Shown piece by piece: positions 29,000-36,473 of a stretch of 64,000 nucleotides of DNA. The notes beneath the pieces are model-generated. The model was not told where the DNA came from and did not search any database. It saw only the letters and a list, made by a program, of their open reading frames with translations. The stretch's first letter is position 1. The number at the start of each line of letters is the position of its first letter. This DNA comes from Microvirga flavescens (GTDB lineage Bacteria > Pseudomonadota > Alphaproteobacteria > Rhizobiales > Beijerinckiaceae). Location of the stretch: positions 124,001 to 188,000 of the forward strand of contig NZ_QMKH01000007.1 of assembly GCF_003290125.1 (NCBI RefSeq), read 5' to 3'. A program made the translations under genes and the position numbers.

Positions 29000-29389
29000 T
29001 CACATCCCCCAGTAGTACGGCATTCGCCAGTAATCGTGCAGCTCGCGCTCCCGCTCCCGGTCGGACCAGTCGTAGTCCCGCCCCGTGTCACGATAGAAGT
29101 CCGGAGCGCCGCTCAATTCCTCCTCGGTGATGTCGGTGCGATAGCCGCCGAGGCTGGTGTCGTATTTCAGCTTGGCCCAGGGGATGGTGTAGGCCTCCTC
29201 CCCAAGCCCGAGAAAGCCCCCGAAGGTCATGACCGCATAAGCGACCTTGCCCGTTTCCTTCTCGATCATCAGCCGGTCGACGGTTCCGATCTTGTGGCCA
29301 TTCGGATCAAAGACCTTCGTGCCCTCGACACGGTCGCTGTCGATCAAAGGATTTGCCGAGACGGATTGACTCGCTGCCAGCGTTGCCAT
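29000..29389 (-). CDS. PRC-barrel domain protein
   Basis: 129 residues from the ATG at 29389 (AGGAG 8 bases upstream). After a short Ala/Ser-rich N-terminus, residues about 19-90 match a PRC-barrel: GTKVFDPNGHKIGTVDRLMIEKETGKVAYAVMTFGGFLGLGEEAYTIPWAKLKYD. PRC-barrel proteins in alphaproteobacteria are often stress-related and cytoplasmic or peripheral. The C-terminus is rich in Tyr, Trp and acidic/basic pairs. Confidence 0.85.
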   Translation of the reverse strand: MATLAASQSVSANPLIDSDRVEGTKVFDPNGHKIGTVDRLMIEKETGKVAYAVMTFGGFLGLGEEAYTIPWAKLKYDTSLGGYRTDITEEELSGAPDFYRDTGRDYDWSDRERERELHDYWRMPYYWGM

Positions 29390-29493
29390 TGCCCAATCTC
29401 CTCTCACTGTGTGCCCGGGAGAAGCGCGTGAATGGCAGAGGGTTCCCGACATGCGGCACTAAGTTTTTCGCGGCACGGCACCCCAAAAGCAAA

Positions 29494-29519
29494 GAAGGCC
29501 CCGTTCCAACGGGGCCTTC
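29494..29519 (-). terminator. Rho-independent terminator downstream of pcuAC
   Basis: GAAGGCCCCGTT (29494-29505), loop CC, AACGGGGCCTTC (29508-29519): a perfect 12-bp stem. On the minus strand TTTGCTTTT follows, ending the copper chaperone gene. Confidence 0.87.
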
Positions 29520-29537
29520 CTGATACGCATCCGGAGA

Positions 29538-30032
29538 TCAGTGCTTCATATCCTTGTGCTCACTCCCACCGGGGCTTCCCATCCCTTCCACGGCGAATTG
29601 CACCTGCACCGTACCCGCCTTCTCAAAAGTGAGCGTGCCCTGGAATGCCTCGCCCTCCTTGATGGGCTTTTTCAGGTCCATGAGCATGAGGTGGTAAGAG
29701 CCGGGCTTGAATGTGACGGAGCCCTTGGCCGGGACAGCGATGCCGTTCGGCAAATGGCGCATGGTCATCGTGCCGTTGTTCACCGCCATTTCGTGGATCT
29801 CGGTGCGCCCTGCGATTTCAGCGCTCACCGCGATCAGGCGATCTTCCGTATCGCCCTCATTCTTGATGGTGAGATAGCCGCCGCCGACCTGCGCGCCGGC
29901 GGGCGTGGCCCGTGACCAGGGATGCTTGATCTCGAGGGATCCGACTTTGAACTCGTGCGCCAGTGCGCCCTGCGCGGCCACGAGGAGGAATGCGCCGGCA
30001 AGGGCGGCACGGGAGAGAGACTTGTTGAACAT
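29538..30032 (-). CDS. PCu(A)C-type periplasmic copper chaperone
   Basis: 164 residues from the ATG at 30032 (GGAG 6 bases upstream). Signal peptide of about 25 residues ends at ALA. The PCu(A)C domain binds Cu(I) for delivery to cytochrome c oxidase CuA sites. The metal motif H-x-M...M-x-M...H-x-M is recognisable in EIHEMAVNNGTMTMRHLPNG and GSYHLMLMDLKKP. The last residues (GGSEHKDMKH) are His/Met-rich and may add a weak copper site. The DUF2946-like gene immediately upstream on the same strand fits a copper context. Confidence 0.9.
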   Translation of the reverse strand: MFNKSLSRAALAGAFLLVAAQGALAHEFKVGSLEIKHPWSRATPAGAQVGGGYLTIKNEGDTEDRLIAVSAEIAGRTEIHEMAVNNGTMTMRHLPNGIAVPAKGSVTFKPGSYHLMLMDLKKPIKEGEAFQGTLTFEKAGTVQVQFAVEGMGSPGGSEHKDMKH

Positions 30033-30141
30033 GGTTTGCTCCGCATGAGCAGGTGCCTTGCGTTTCGAAACGCGCAGCACCGGAAAAGAATGATTGGTTG
30101 AGAATGTCCGGCCCCGGCATGGCGGCAGGACGATAGCGGCC

Positions 30142-30531
30142 TTAGCCCCTCAACGGCGGAGCGCGCGGATTGCCCGGCGTACGGAAAGAGATCGCGACGA
30201 CCTGATGATCCCGCACGGGGATCGCGGCGGCGGACGCGACGATGGGAAGATCGAGAAACGTGACGAACTGAGGCGGTGGCGCAAGCGCCGAGCCGAACAT
30301 GCCGCAGCCGAGAATGCAGCAATTGGGAAGATGCGTCTTTCCCGAAGACGCATCCCCATCCTGTTGGGCCACAGGGTTGGTGAGGCAGAGAACGGCGTGG
30401 GCATCGCCCGTCTGCAAGGGGGCGGCCGCACTTCCAAGCGTCAGGCCGACGAGCAGCGTCTGGACGGCAATAAGATAGGCCGCGGCAACCGCGACCCATG
30501 ACGCCCATCCCTTTTTGCGCTGCGCTGCCAC
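30142..30531 (-). CDS. DUF2946-like Cys-rich envelope protein
   Basis: 129 residues, GTG start at 30531. A basic N-terminus is followed by a membrane segment (about 11-36). The exported part has a His/Cys cluster with NCCILGCGMFG and an upstream AVLCLTNP, like the DUF2946 group often found beside copper or heme-copper oxidase genes. Metal binding is inferred. Weak points are the GTG start and the uncertain family boundary. Confidence 0.55.
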   Translation of the reverse strand: MAAQRKKGWASWVAVAAAYLIAVQTLLVGLTLGSAAAPLQTGDAHAVLCLTNPVAQQDGDASSGKTHLPNCCILGCGMFGSALAPPPQFVTFLDLPIVASAAAIPVRDHQVVAISFRTPGNPRAPPLRG

Positions 30532-30754
30532 GCCGTGCGCCCCTTTTCGTGTTTCGTCATAGAAGAGGACTGTCGCATACCGGCATCGCCAGCTTTTCTC
30601 AAGCGTCCGCGCCGCGCTGCGTCACACAGGACAAGATGCCTCACCCTGCCACTGTGAGCCTGCATCGTCATTGACCTTTTGCCCATGGGCCCATTTCATG
30701 GGGGCTTAACGTTCCGGCGATCATTCAGGAGGGCGGGCAGCCGCTGAGAACCTC

Positions 30755-31933
30755 ATGGTGGCAACGCGACTGAAGAAAGATCATCGGAACGCCAAGCGCC
30801 CGCCCTTCGAGTGCATCGCCCTGCTGCTTCAGGGTGGCGGCGCGCTCGGCGCTTATCAGGGCGGCGTTTATGAAGCCCTCACGGAAGCGAACCTCCATCC
30901 CGATTGGGTCACCGGTATTTCCATCGGCGCGGTGAACGCGGCAATCATCGCGGGCAATGCGCCCTCTGAGCGGGTCGCCAACCTGCGCAAGTTCTGGGAG
31001 ACGGTGAGCGACCAGCCGGAACTCGACCCGTTCACGGAAACCTGGCACAGCATCTTTCAGGGCGACACGGCGCGCACCGCGGTCAACCAGTTCAACGCGG
31101 CGACGGCCCTGCTCAAGGGCGTGCCGGGCTTTTTCGAGCCGCGTGTCCCCTCCCCCTGGCTGGTGCCGCCCGGCTCGCCCAACGCGACGAGCTATTACGA
31201 TACGAGCATTCTCAGGAGCACGCTCGAGTCGCTCGTCGATTTCGACCGCATCAATCGGGATGAAAATACGCGGCTGGCGCTCGGCACGGTCAACGTGCGC
31301 ACAGGCAACTTCGTTTACTTCGACAGCCACACGCACAACATCGGGCCTCAGCATGTCATGGCGAGCGGAGCCCTTCCGCCGGGGTTTCCGGCTGTCGAGA
31401 TCGACGGCGAGTTCTTTTGGGATGGCGGCCTGGTTTCCAACACGCCGCTGCAATGGGTGACGCAGGTCAGCGGCTCGCGCCTCGACACCCTCGTCTTCCA
31501 GGTCGATTTGTGGAACGCGCGTGGAGAGATCCCGCGTGATCTCGGCGAGGTCGCCGTGCGGCAAAAGGAAATTCAGTTCTCCAGCCGCACACGCGCCAAC
31601 ACGGACGAATTCAAGCGATTGCAGCAGCTTCGCGTTGCTCTCGCCAGCCTTCTGGAACAACTGCCGCCGGAACTCGCCACGAGCGACGAGGCTAGGCTCC
31701 TGCGCCCTGCCGCCGACAGGAAGGTCTACAACATCGTTCACCTCATCTACCGCTCACGCCAATACGAGCGGCAGTTCAAGGATTACGAGTTTTCACGCCT
31801 CAGCATGGAGGAGCACTGGCGCGCGGGCTACAACGATGCGGTGCGTACGCTGCGCCATCCTGAAATCTTCGAACGCCCGAGCACGCACGACGGCGTCGCG
31901 ACGTTCGATTGCGCGCAGAGCGGTGTGGACTGA
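30755..31933 (+). CDS. Patatin-like phospholipase with DUF3734-type C-terminus
   Basis: 392 residues. The Ser-Asp dyad fold is clear: oxyanion loop LLQGGGALGAYQGGVYEAL (about 24-42), nucleophile elbow GISIGA (Ser at about 56) and the Asp in FFWDGGLVSNTPL (about 220). The C-terminal ~130 residues (from about 265) correspond to the helical DUF3734 extension found in rhizobial patatins. There is no signal peptide, so it is probably a cytoplasmic or membrane-associated lipase; some relatives affect polyhydroxybutyrate granules. It ends 5 bases before a convergent gene. Confidence 0.9.
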   Translation: MVATRLKKDHRNAKRPPFECIALLLQGGGALGAYQGGVYEALTEANLHPDWVTGISIGAVNAAIIAGNAPSERVANLRKFWETVSDQPELDPFTETWHSIFQGDTARTAVNQFNAATALLKGVPGFFEPRVPSPWLVPPGSPNATSYYDTSILRSTLESLVDFDRINRDENTRLALGTVNVRTGNFVYFDSHTHNIGPQHVMASGALPPGFPAVEIDGEFFWDGGLVSNTPLQWVTQVSGSRLDTLVFQVDLWNARGEIPRDLGEVAVRQKEIQFSSRTRANTDEFKRLQQLRVALASLLEQLPPELATSDEARLLRPAADRKVYNIVHLIYRSRQYERQFKDYEFSRLSMEEHWRAGYNDAVRTLRHPEIFERPSTHDGVATFDCAQSGVD

Positions 31934-31937
31934 CGGT

Positions 31938-32258
31938 TTAGCGCGTCGCCCCTTGAACACGAACGACGGCGCGCAACGGGCCGTACTCCATCTGGGTGCG
32001 GGCATCGATGCTCAAGCGCCCGTCTGCGCCGATGCGCGTGCTGTCGCCGGATCGCGACCGGGCGCTTCCCGTCACCACATCGGACCGGATGCGCCCTGAA
32101 ATCCGGACGCAGGTTCTGGTCCCCTCCACGGCGATGAAACCCGGCATGCACGTATGCGAAATGCCGGGAGGTGCGGAAGTCCCATCACGCGGCGAGGCTC
32201 CGGCAGCGCCCGGCACAGCCATGAGGAGCAGCGCAGGAAAGGCCCAACCCAGCTTCAT
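31938..32258 (-). CDS. Porin-N-terminus-like mini-protein
   Basis: 106 residues. After a signal peptide (about 1-21), the remainder resembles the first ~90 residues of the Porin_2-type protein 640 bases away: CMPGFIAVEGTRTCVRISGR versus CSAYGSGFFYVPGTDSCLKI, and YGPLRAVVRVQ versus YGLLRAFVRFE. It then stops, so the rest of the barrel is absent. It has its own ATG with GGAG 8 bases upstream and an intact frame, so it is either a functional short protein or a truncated relic. Such short porin-like proteins are seen in other Hyphomicrobiales. Confidence 0.65.
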   Translation of the reverse strand: MKLGWAFPALLLMAVPGAAGASPRDGTSAPPGISHTCMPGFIAVEGTRTCVRISGRIRSDVVTGSARSRSGDSTRIGADGRLSIDARTQMEYGPLRAVVRVQGATR

Positions 32259-32390
32259 CGTCCATGCTCCGTCTCGGCCAATGGGATGGCCTCAAAGCCC
32301 AATTTAAACCAACGCGACCCGTTGTCTAATGCTGCGGGAGGATTAGTTCCCGTTTAGCATCCGGGCAATGCGGCATGTGGGGAGAAGGAC

Positions 32391-32663
32391 ATGAAGCGGA
32401 TTTCAGGCGCTCTGGCCATCGCGTTCCTGCTCTCGGCGCAGTGCCTGCCCGCCTCGGCGCAAAACGCTTCCGCCGGTGCCTTCGGATCGATGTCCCCGGG
32501 CGCTTACGGCAACGGCGGCGGTGGGCAAAGCGACTTCCAAACGGTCCGGGAAAGCATGGTCAAGAAGATGCGGGACGGCACTTATGCCGATCTCGTTCGG
32601 CAGGGCCAGGAAAACATGGATGCCTTTGTGCGCCTGAAAGAACGCGAGGCCGCCCGGCGCTAG
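32391..32663 (+). CDS. Small secreted protein of unknown function
   Basis: 90 residues. A signal peptide ending PASAQ(A) is followed by a Gly/Asn-rich stretch (GAYGNGGGG) and a helical, charged C-terminus (MVKKMRDGTYADLVRQGQEN). No family recognised. It stands between the mini-porin (divergent) and the porin promoter region. Confidence 0.65.
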   Translation: MKRISGALAIAFLLSAQCLPASAQNASAGAFGSMSPGAYGNGGGGQSDFQTVRESMVKKMRDGTYADLVRQGQENMDAFVRLKEREAARR

Positions 32664-32815
32664 AACATCCCCGATAACCTGCCCCTAAACTTTCCCGCTA
32701 CTCAAACGCCATGATAGCGCTGCGTCTTCTCACAAGAGTAGCGAGCGCTGTCTTTTTTGCAGTTCAAGTTACCGATGACAAGCCAAAGACTAATATACTC
32801 ATTGTTAAATTGCGG

Positions 32816-32844
32816 TTGACATAATCATCATTCCAAGTTGATCT
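32816..32844 (+). promoter_or_regulatory. Candidate sigma-70-type promoter of the porin gene
   Basis: A perfect TTGACA at 32816-32821 is followed after 17 bases by TGATCT, a weak -10. It sits in the 234-base region upstream of the porin ATG at 32898, which is otherwise free of genes. The porin RBS GGAG lies 8 bases before its ATG. Moderate evidence only. Confidence 0.4.
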
Positions 32845-32897
32845 CCCAAGACATAACGGGCTCGCCCTCGTCTTAGGGAATAGTTGGAGTTCAGCCG

Positions 32898-34247
32898 ATG
32901 ACGTTTGCGAAGCGCCTTCTCGTCGGTTCCGCCCTCGGCCTTGCCGCAGCGGCTGGAGCGCAAGCTGCGGACCTTCCTGCCAAGAGTGCCCTCCCGGTCG
33001 AATATGTCCGCGTCTGCTCGGCCTATGGCTCGGGCTTTTTTTATGTTCCTGGGACGGATAGCTGCCTGAAGATCGGCGGCCGCGTGCGGGCGGAAATGCT
33101 TTATGTCGATCCCCTCACCCGTGCGGATGACACGCTCGGCTTCAGGGTTCGCGGGCGCATCCAGCTCGATAACCGCACCGCCACCGCCTATGGCCTGCTG
33201 CGGGCCTTCGTGCGGTTCGAGATCACCCGCGTTTCAGGCCTGCCATTCGGACAGTTGGGAACGATTTCTACAACCCCTGCGGTTGCCCAGGCCTATGTGC
33301 AATTCGCCGGCCTCACCGCCGGTCAGGTGACGTCATTCTTCTCAAATCCTGACCTGCCTGTGGTCCATATGGGCACCATTCGCTACGACGACGCGCCTGA
33401 TGTGGCGCTGCTGGCCTACACCTATTCGTTCGGCAACGGCCTCTCGGCCTCTCTCTCGGTCGAGGATGGTCTTGGCCGGCGGCAGCTCAACTCGTTCACG
33501 CCCATCGCAACCACCGCCGCGCTCACCCCTGCCGGGCAAATGCTTCCGGATGTGGTAGCCAACCTTCGTTATGCCGGCACATGGGGTTCTGTCCAACTCG
33601 CGGGCGCTCTCCATCAGATCCGCGATGACGGCGTGGCAAACTCCACAGTCAACGGAGTCTTCGTCCCCGGCCGCCCCTTTGCCGGCACCGAGTACGGATA
33701 CGCCGTCGGAGTCCAGGGCAGCGTGAATCTGCCGATGATCGCTCCCAGCGATTCCGCCTGGTATGCCCTGACCTATGTGGATGGCGCGCTGAGCTATCTC
33801 GGCTTCGGCACCTACAACGCGAGCCGCTTTGGTGCGGGCCTCGTGAGCACCCCCGCCGTCGATGTCTTCGTCAATCCGCTGACGAACGAGATCAGCAAGG
33901 CGAAGGGCTATTCCATCGCGGGTGGTTTCAACCATTATTGGACGCCGACATTCCGCTCCAGCGTCTTCGGTTCCTACGCGCGCGTCGAGTACTCCAACGG
34001 CGCAACGGCCATCGGCCCCTTGGGCAATGTCACCGGCCTTCCGGATTTCTCCGAGTGGCGCCTCGGCGCCAGCACGTTCTGGATGCCGGTTAGCGGCTTC
34101 GCGGCCGGCGCGGAAGTCATTTACATCAACGCCAATCCGCAAGGGCGCATTCTCACCACGCAGGCAGGGGCCGCCGGGTCTCTGACACGCCTGATCGGCG
34201 CCGACTCCGCCATCGAAGGCCGCCTGCGTTTGCAACGGGATTTTTGA
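32898..34247 (+). CDS. Porin_2-type outer-membrane porin
   Basis: 449 residues. Signal peptide of about 23 residues (ending AQA), then ADLPAKSALPVEYVRVCSAYGSGFFYVPGTDSCLKIGGRVRAEM, the typical start of Hyphomicrobiales Porin_2 porins (trimeric beta-barrels). The chain alternates short hydrophobic strands with Gly/Asn-rich turns and ends in a C-terminal Phe (RLRLQRDF), the usual BAM signal. The mini-gene at 31938 matches its N-terminal part. Confidence 0.93.
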   Translation: MTFAKRLLVGSALGLAAAAGAQAADLPAKSALPVEYVRVCSAYGSGFFYVPGTDSCLKIGGRVRAEMLYVDPLTRADDTLGFRVRGRIQLDNRTATAYGLLRAFVRFEITRVSGLPFGQLGTISTTPAVAQAYVQFAGLTAGQVTSFFSNPDLPVVHMGTIRYDDAPDVALLAYTYSFGNGLSASLSVEDGLGRRQLNSFTPIATTAALTPAGQMLPDVVANLRYAGTWGSVQLAGALHQIRDDGVANSTVNGVFVPGRPFAGTEYGYAVGVQGSVNLPMIAPSDSAWYALTYVDGALSYLGFGTYNASRFGAGLVSTPAVDVFVNPLTNEISKAKGYSIAGGFNHYWTPTFRSSVFGSYARVEYSNGATAIGPLGNVTGLPDFSEWRLGASTFWMPVSGFAAGAEVIYINANPQGRILTTQAGAAGSLTRLIGADSAIEGRLRLQRDF

Positions 34248-34256
34248 TACGAAAAC

Positions 34257-34274
34257 GGGGCGCTCGAACGCCCC
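34257..34274 (-). terminator. Hairpin terminator, mainly for the DUF930 gene
   Basis: GGGGCG (34257-34262), loop CTCGAA, CGCCCC (34269-34274). Read on the minus strand it is followed by GTTTTCG. It lies between the convergent porin and DUF930 genes and may serve both. Confidence 0.65.
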
Positions 34275-34275
34275 C

Positions 34276-34674
34276 TCAATTCCAAAGGCCGTATTCTTCC
34301 CAGCGGGCTTCCGGAATCTCGTCACCGGCTGTGTATTCGAAAGAGAGCGCCGATTTCTGGTCCGGCGTCAGCGTGCATTTGAATTCCATCCGGTACCAGC
34401 GCCCGTTCTCGCGGAACGCGCCGCCTTTGCCTTCCACGGTGCCCCCTTCGATGTCGGGGTTTTCCATCGCATCGACAATCACCCTGTCGACCTTGCTGAA
34501 CTGAGCGCTGCGCCGAAGCTCCTGGGCGGCCTTGATGTCACACACCTGCATCATCCGCGTCGTGGGCTCGAGACGATCGAGCCCGCGCTCCATCCGGGGG
34601 CCGGACGCCAGGGCTGGCACGATAAGGGCAAGGGAGGCGGCAATGCCAGAAACCAACCGCACCGCGAACAACAA
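34276..34674 (-). CDS. DUF930-like secreted protein with TTG start
   Basis: 132 residues. The start is TTG at 34674, supported by AGGAG 7 bases upstream and by the immediate signal peptide (FAVRLVSGIAASLALIVPALA). The mature part has LDRLEPTTRMMQVCDIKAAQEL, KVDRVIVDAMENPDIEGG and RWYRMEFKCTL, fitting DUF930-type proteins with a conserved Cys pair. Function unknown. It converges on the porin. Confidence 0.72.
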   Translation of the reverse strand: MLFAVRLVSGIAASLALIVPALASGPRMERGLDRLEPTTRMMQVCDIKAAQELRRSAQFSKVDRVIVDAMENPDIEGGTVEGKGGAFRENGRWYRMEFKCTLTPDQKSALSFEYTAGDEIPEARWEEYGLWN

Positions 34675-34812
34675 CGGACTTCTCCTGAGAACATGCGGGA
34701 ATCAAAGACTTAAAACGAGAGATCCCTGCTGCCGGACCGTGGCCAGATCATGGCTGAGACAGCCTTTCGATGTCCGTTGCAGCCGCGATACGCGAGTTGT
34801 ATGTGAAGAGGC

Positions 34813-35724
34813 ATGTCTGGCGCGGCGACCGCACGTCGCCGCTTTCTCAAGAAGAACAGCTTTTCAATGAGAATATTCGTCATTGTTTCAGCGGCCATAT
34901 TGGCGGCCCTGGTCGGCGGAATAGCCGCCTTTTCATCTCACACCGACGACCGCTACTGGCCTTCCGCGATTACGCGTCTGAACCACAGTCTCGCTGGCAA
35001 GCCTTTCTTGTTCATCGCGCATGCCGGAGGTGGATACGACAATCTTTCATACACGGAATCGCTGGACGCCCTGGGAAGATCTTATGAAAACGGCTTCCGC
35101 TTCTTCGAGCTCGACTTCATGCGGACCAGCGACAGGCAGATCGTCTGCATCCACGATTGGCGAAACGGCCTCCTGAGCTTTGAGGAGTTCAACCGCCGCA
35201 AGTACGACAAGAACAATCCCCTGATGCGGCTCAACAACTGCGATGTAGCCTCGCTGGGTGAGTTTCTCGCGAAACACCAGGACGCTTCGCTCATCCTCGA
35301 TACCAAGGAAAAAGACGCGCCTGCGGTGTTCTTCGAAATCACATCGCGCCTCCAATCCGAGCATGGCATCCAGACGAACCGCATCATCCCTCAGGCCTAC
35401 AGCCTTCAGGAAACGCGGCTCTATCGCGCAGCCGGGTTTCCGAACATCATCTACACCATCTACAAGGCGCGTAACGCAGAGGATGTTTCGGCCGCATGCG
35501 ATCTTGGCGGCGTTGCAATAACGGCCCCGATCGAATGGATTTTGGGAAAGCGCCTCCTGTCCGACTCGAAGACCAACCCCTTTTCAGCCCTGGGCGACAG
35601 GTGCCCGGTTTTCGTTCATCCGGTCAGCAAGAAGGAAGACGTGGCAAGGGCCCTTGAAAAGGTTCCGCAAATCCAGGGGGTCTACACCCACTTCCTGCGC
35701 CCGCAACTTCCGACGGCTCCTTGA
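34813..35724 (+). CDS. GDPD-like phosphodiesterase, membrane-anchored
   Basis: 303 residues; an alternative ATG at 34867 would shorten it by 18. An N-terminal hydrophobic segment (about 19-42) anchors it or exports it. The catalytic core has IAHAGGGYDNLSYTESLDALG and FRFFELDFMRTSDRQIVCIHDWR, the GDPD pattern of a first HAGG His, Glu-x-Asp metal ligands and a later His-Asp. The expected Asn of HRG(N) is replaced by GGG here, so substrate and activity are uncertain. The 470 bases after its stop contain no large gene. Confidence 0.72.
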   Translation: MSGAATARRRFLKKNSFSMRIFVIVSAAILAALVGGIAAFSSHTDDRYWPSAITRLNHSLAGKPFLFIAHAGGGYDNLSYTESLDALGRSYENGFRFFELDFMRTSDRQIVCIHDWRNGLLSFEEFNRRKYDKNNPLMRLNNCDVASLGEFLAKHQDASLILDTKEKDAPAVFFEITSRLQSEHGIQTNRIIPQAYSLQETRLYRAAGFPNIIYTIYKARNAEDVSAACDLGGVAITAPIEWILGKRLLSDSKTNPFSALGDRCPVFVHPVSKKEDVARALEKVPQIQGVYTHFLRPQLPTAP

Positions 35725-36043
35725 GCGGAAGCGGCTTTCAGAACGGTTGAAGCAGTTGGAAAGCCCCCGCGCGGCCCAAGGCCTTGCGCGGGAAGCCCGG
35801 AAATGAATATTCTCCTCATCGGCGCGTTTGGAGAAAAAATTCCCCATCATGAGCGTTCTTAAAAAAGAACATTTTGATTGACGAGGCGATCAAAAACGCG
35901 CTATCCAGTAACAGTTCCGAAACGCCGACAGGCTGATCGGTTCCGCGGTGATTTGAAGTGTACAGCTTGCGCCGCGTCATCAAACGCTAAAGCGTCACGA
36001 AGCGCCCATGCGCCTCGTGATCCGCAGTCAAGGATTGCCGATC

Positions 36044-36124
36044 ATGATCGTCATCGAAGCCTCCTCCTCCCTGCTTCGCCGAACCCGCCGCGCGCGGGCA
36101 AGCCGCGACTGTTGTCGCTTCTGA
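36044..36124 (+). CDS. Possible 26-residue Cys-ended leader peptide
   Basis: ATG at 36044 has AAGGA 9 bases upstream and runs 26 codons to TGA at 36122. The peptide starts MIVIEASSSLL, is Arg-rich in the middle and ends DCCRF, so two adjacent Cys codons lie just before the stop. Short ORFs with paired Cys codons can act as cysteine-sensing attenuators upstream of sulfur-supply genes. It lies in the 473-base region before the small gene at 36198 and the peptide ABC transporter operon. I infer a regulatory role; the peptide itself is not experimentally known to me. Confidence 0.4.
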   Translation: MIVIEASSSLLRRTRRARASRDCCRF

Positions 36125-36197
36125 GAACGAAAACTCACGTCCCGTTTCAGATCATCGGCTTTACCGGCTCAAGACCCGGCAGCAGGAGAATTGCGCC

Positions 36198-36389
36198 ATG
36201 ACAACGCGCACCGCCACACACGCCATTGAAATCGACGATGTCATCGCAGGCATCGCCGTCGCCACAAGAGGCGGCTTCCGCTTCTTCGCGGCGGAAGCAC
36301 CCTTCCGCCCCCTCGATCAGGAGGTCTTCCTCTCCATCGCCCACGTCAATCAGGCCGTACGCGCAAGGCTTACGGCCCCCCATCACTAG
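36198..36389 (+). CDS. Small protein of unknown function (63 residues)
   Basis: Start ATG at 36198 has a good AGGAG 9 bases upstream. The 63-residue product has a plausible mixed alpha/beta sequence (ATHAIEIDDVIAGIAVATRG) and no membrane segment. Its stop lies inside the hairpin at 36386-36428 and the ABC transporter operon begins 85 bases on, so it may be the first gene of that operon. Alternatively, it may be a translated leader. Confidence 0.5.
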   Translation: MTTRTATHAIEIDDVIAGIAVATRGGFRFFAAEAPFRPLDQEVFLSIAHVNQAVRARLTAPHH

Positions 36390-36428
36390 AGGTCGCTCGT
36401 GTCTCTTCGAAACACGACCAGCCTCTAG
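36386..36428 (+). promoter_or_regulatory. Hairpin between the 63-residue ORF and the ABC operon
   Basis: CTAGAGG (36386-36392) pairs with CCTCTAG (36422-36428), and an inner TCGTGT (36397-36402) pairs with ACACGA (36412-36417). The stem encloses the stop codon of the 63-residue ORF. No T run follows, so it could be an attenuator, an mRNA-stability element or a weak terminator. Confidence 0.5.
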
Positions 36429-36473
36429 CTTCTGATCATGCTCTCGTCACGACCTCAAGAAAGTGCTCGACTG

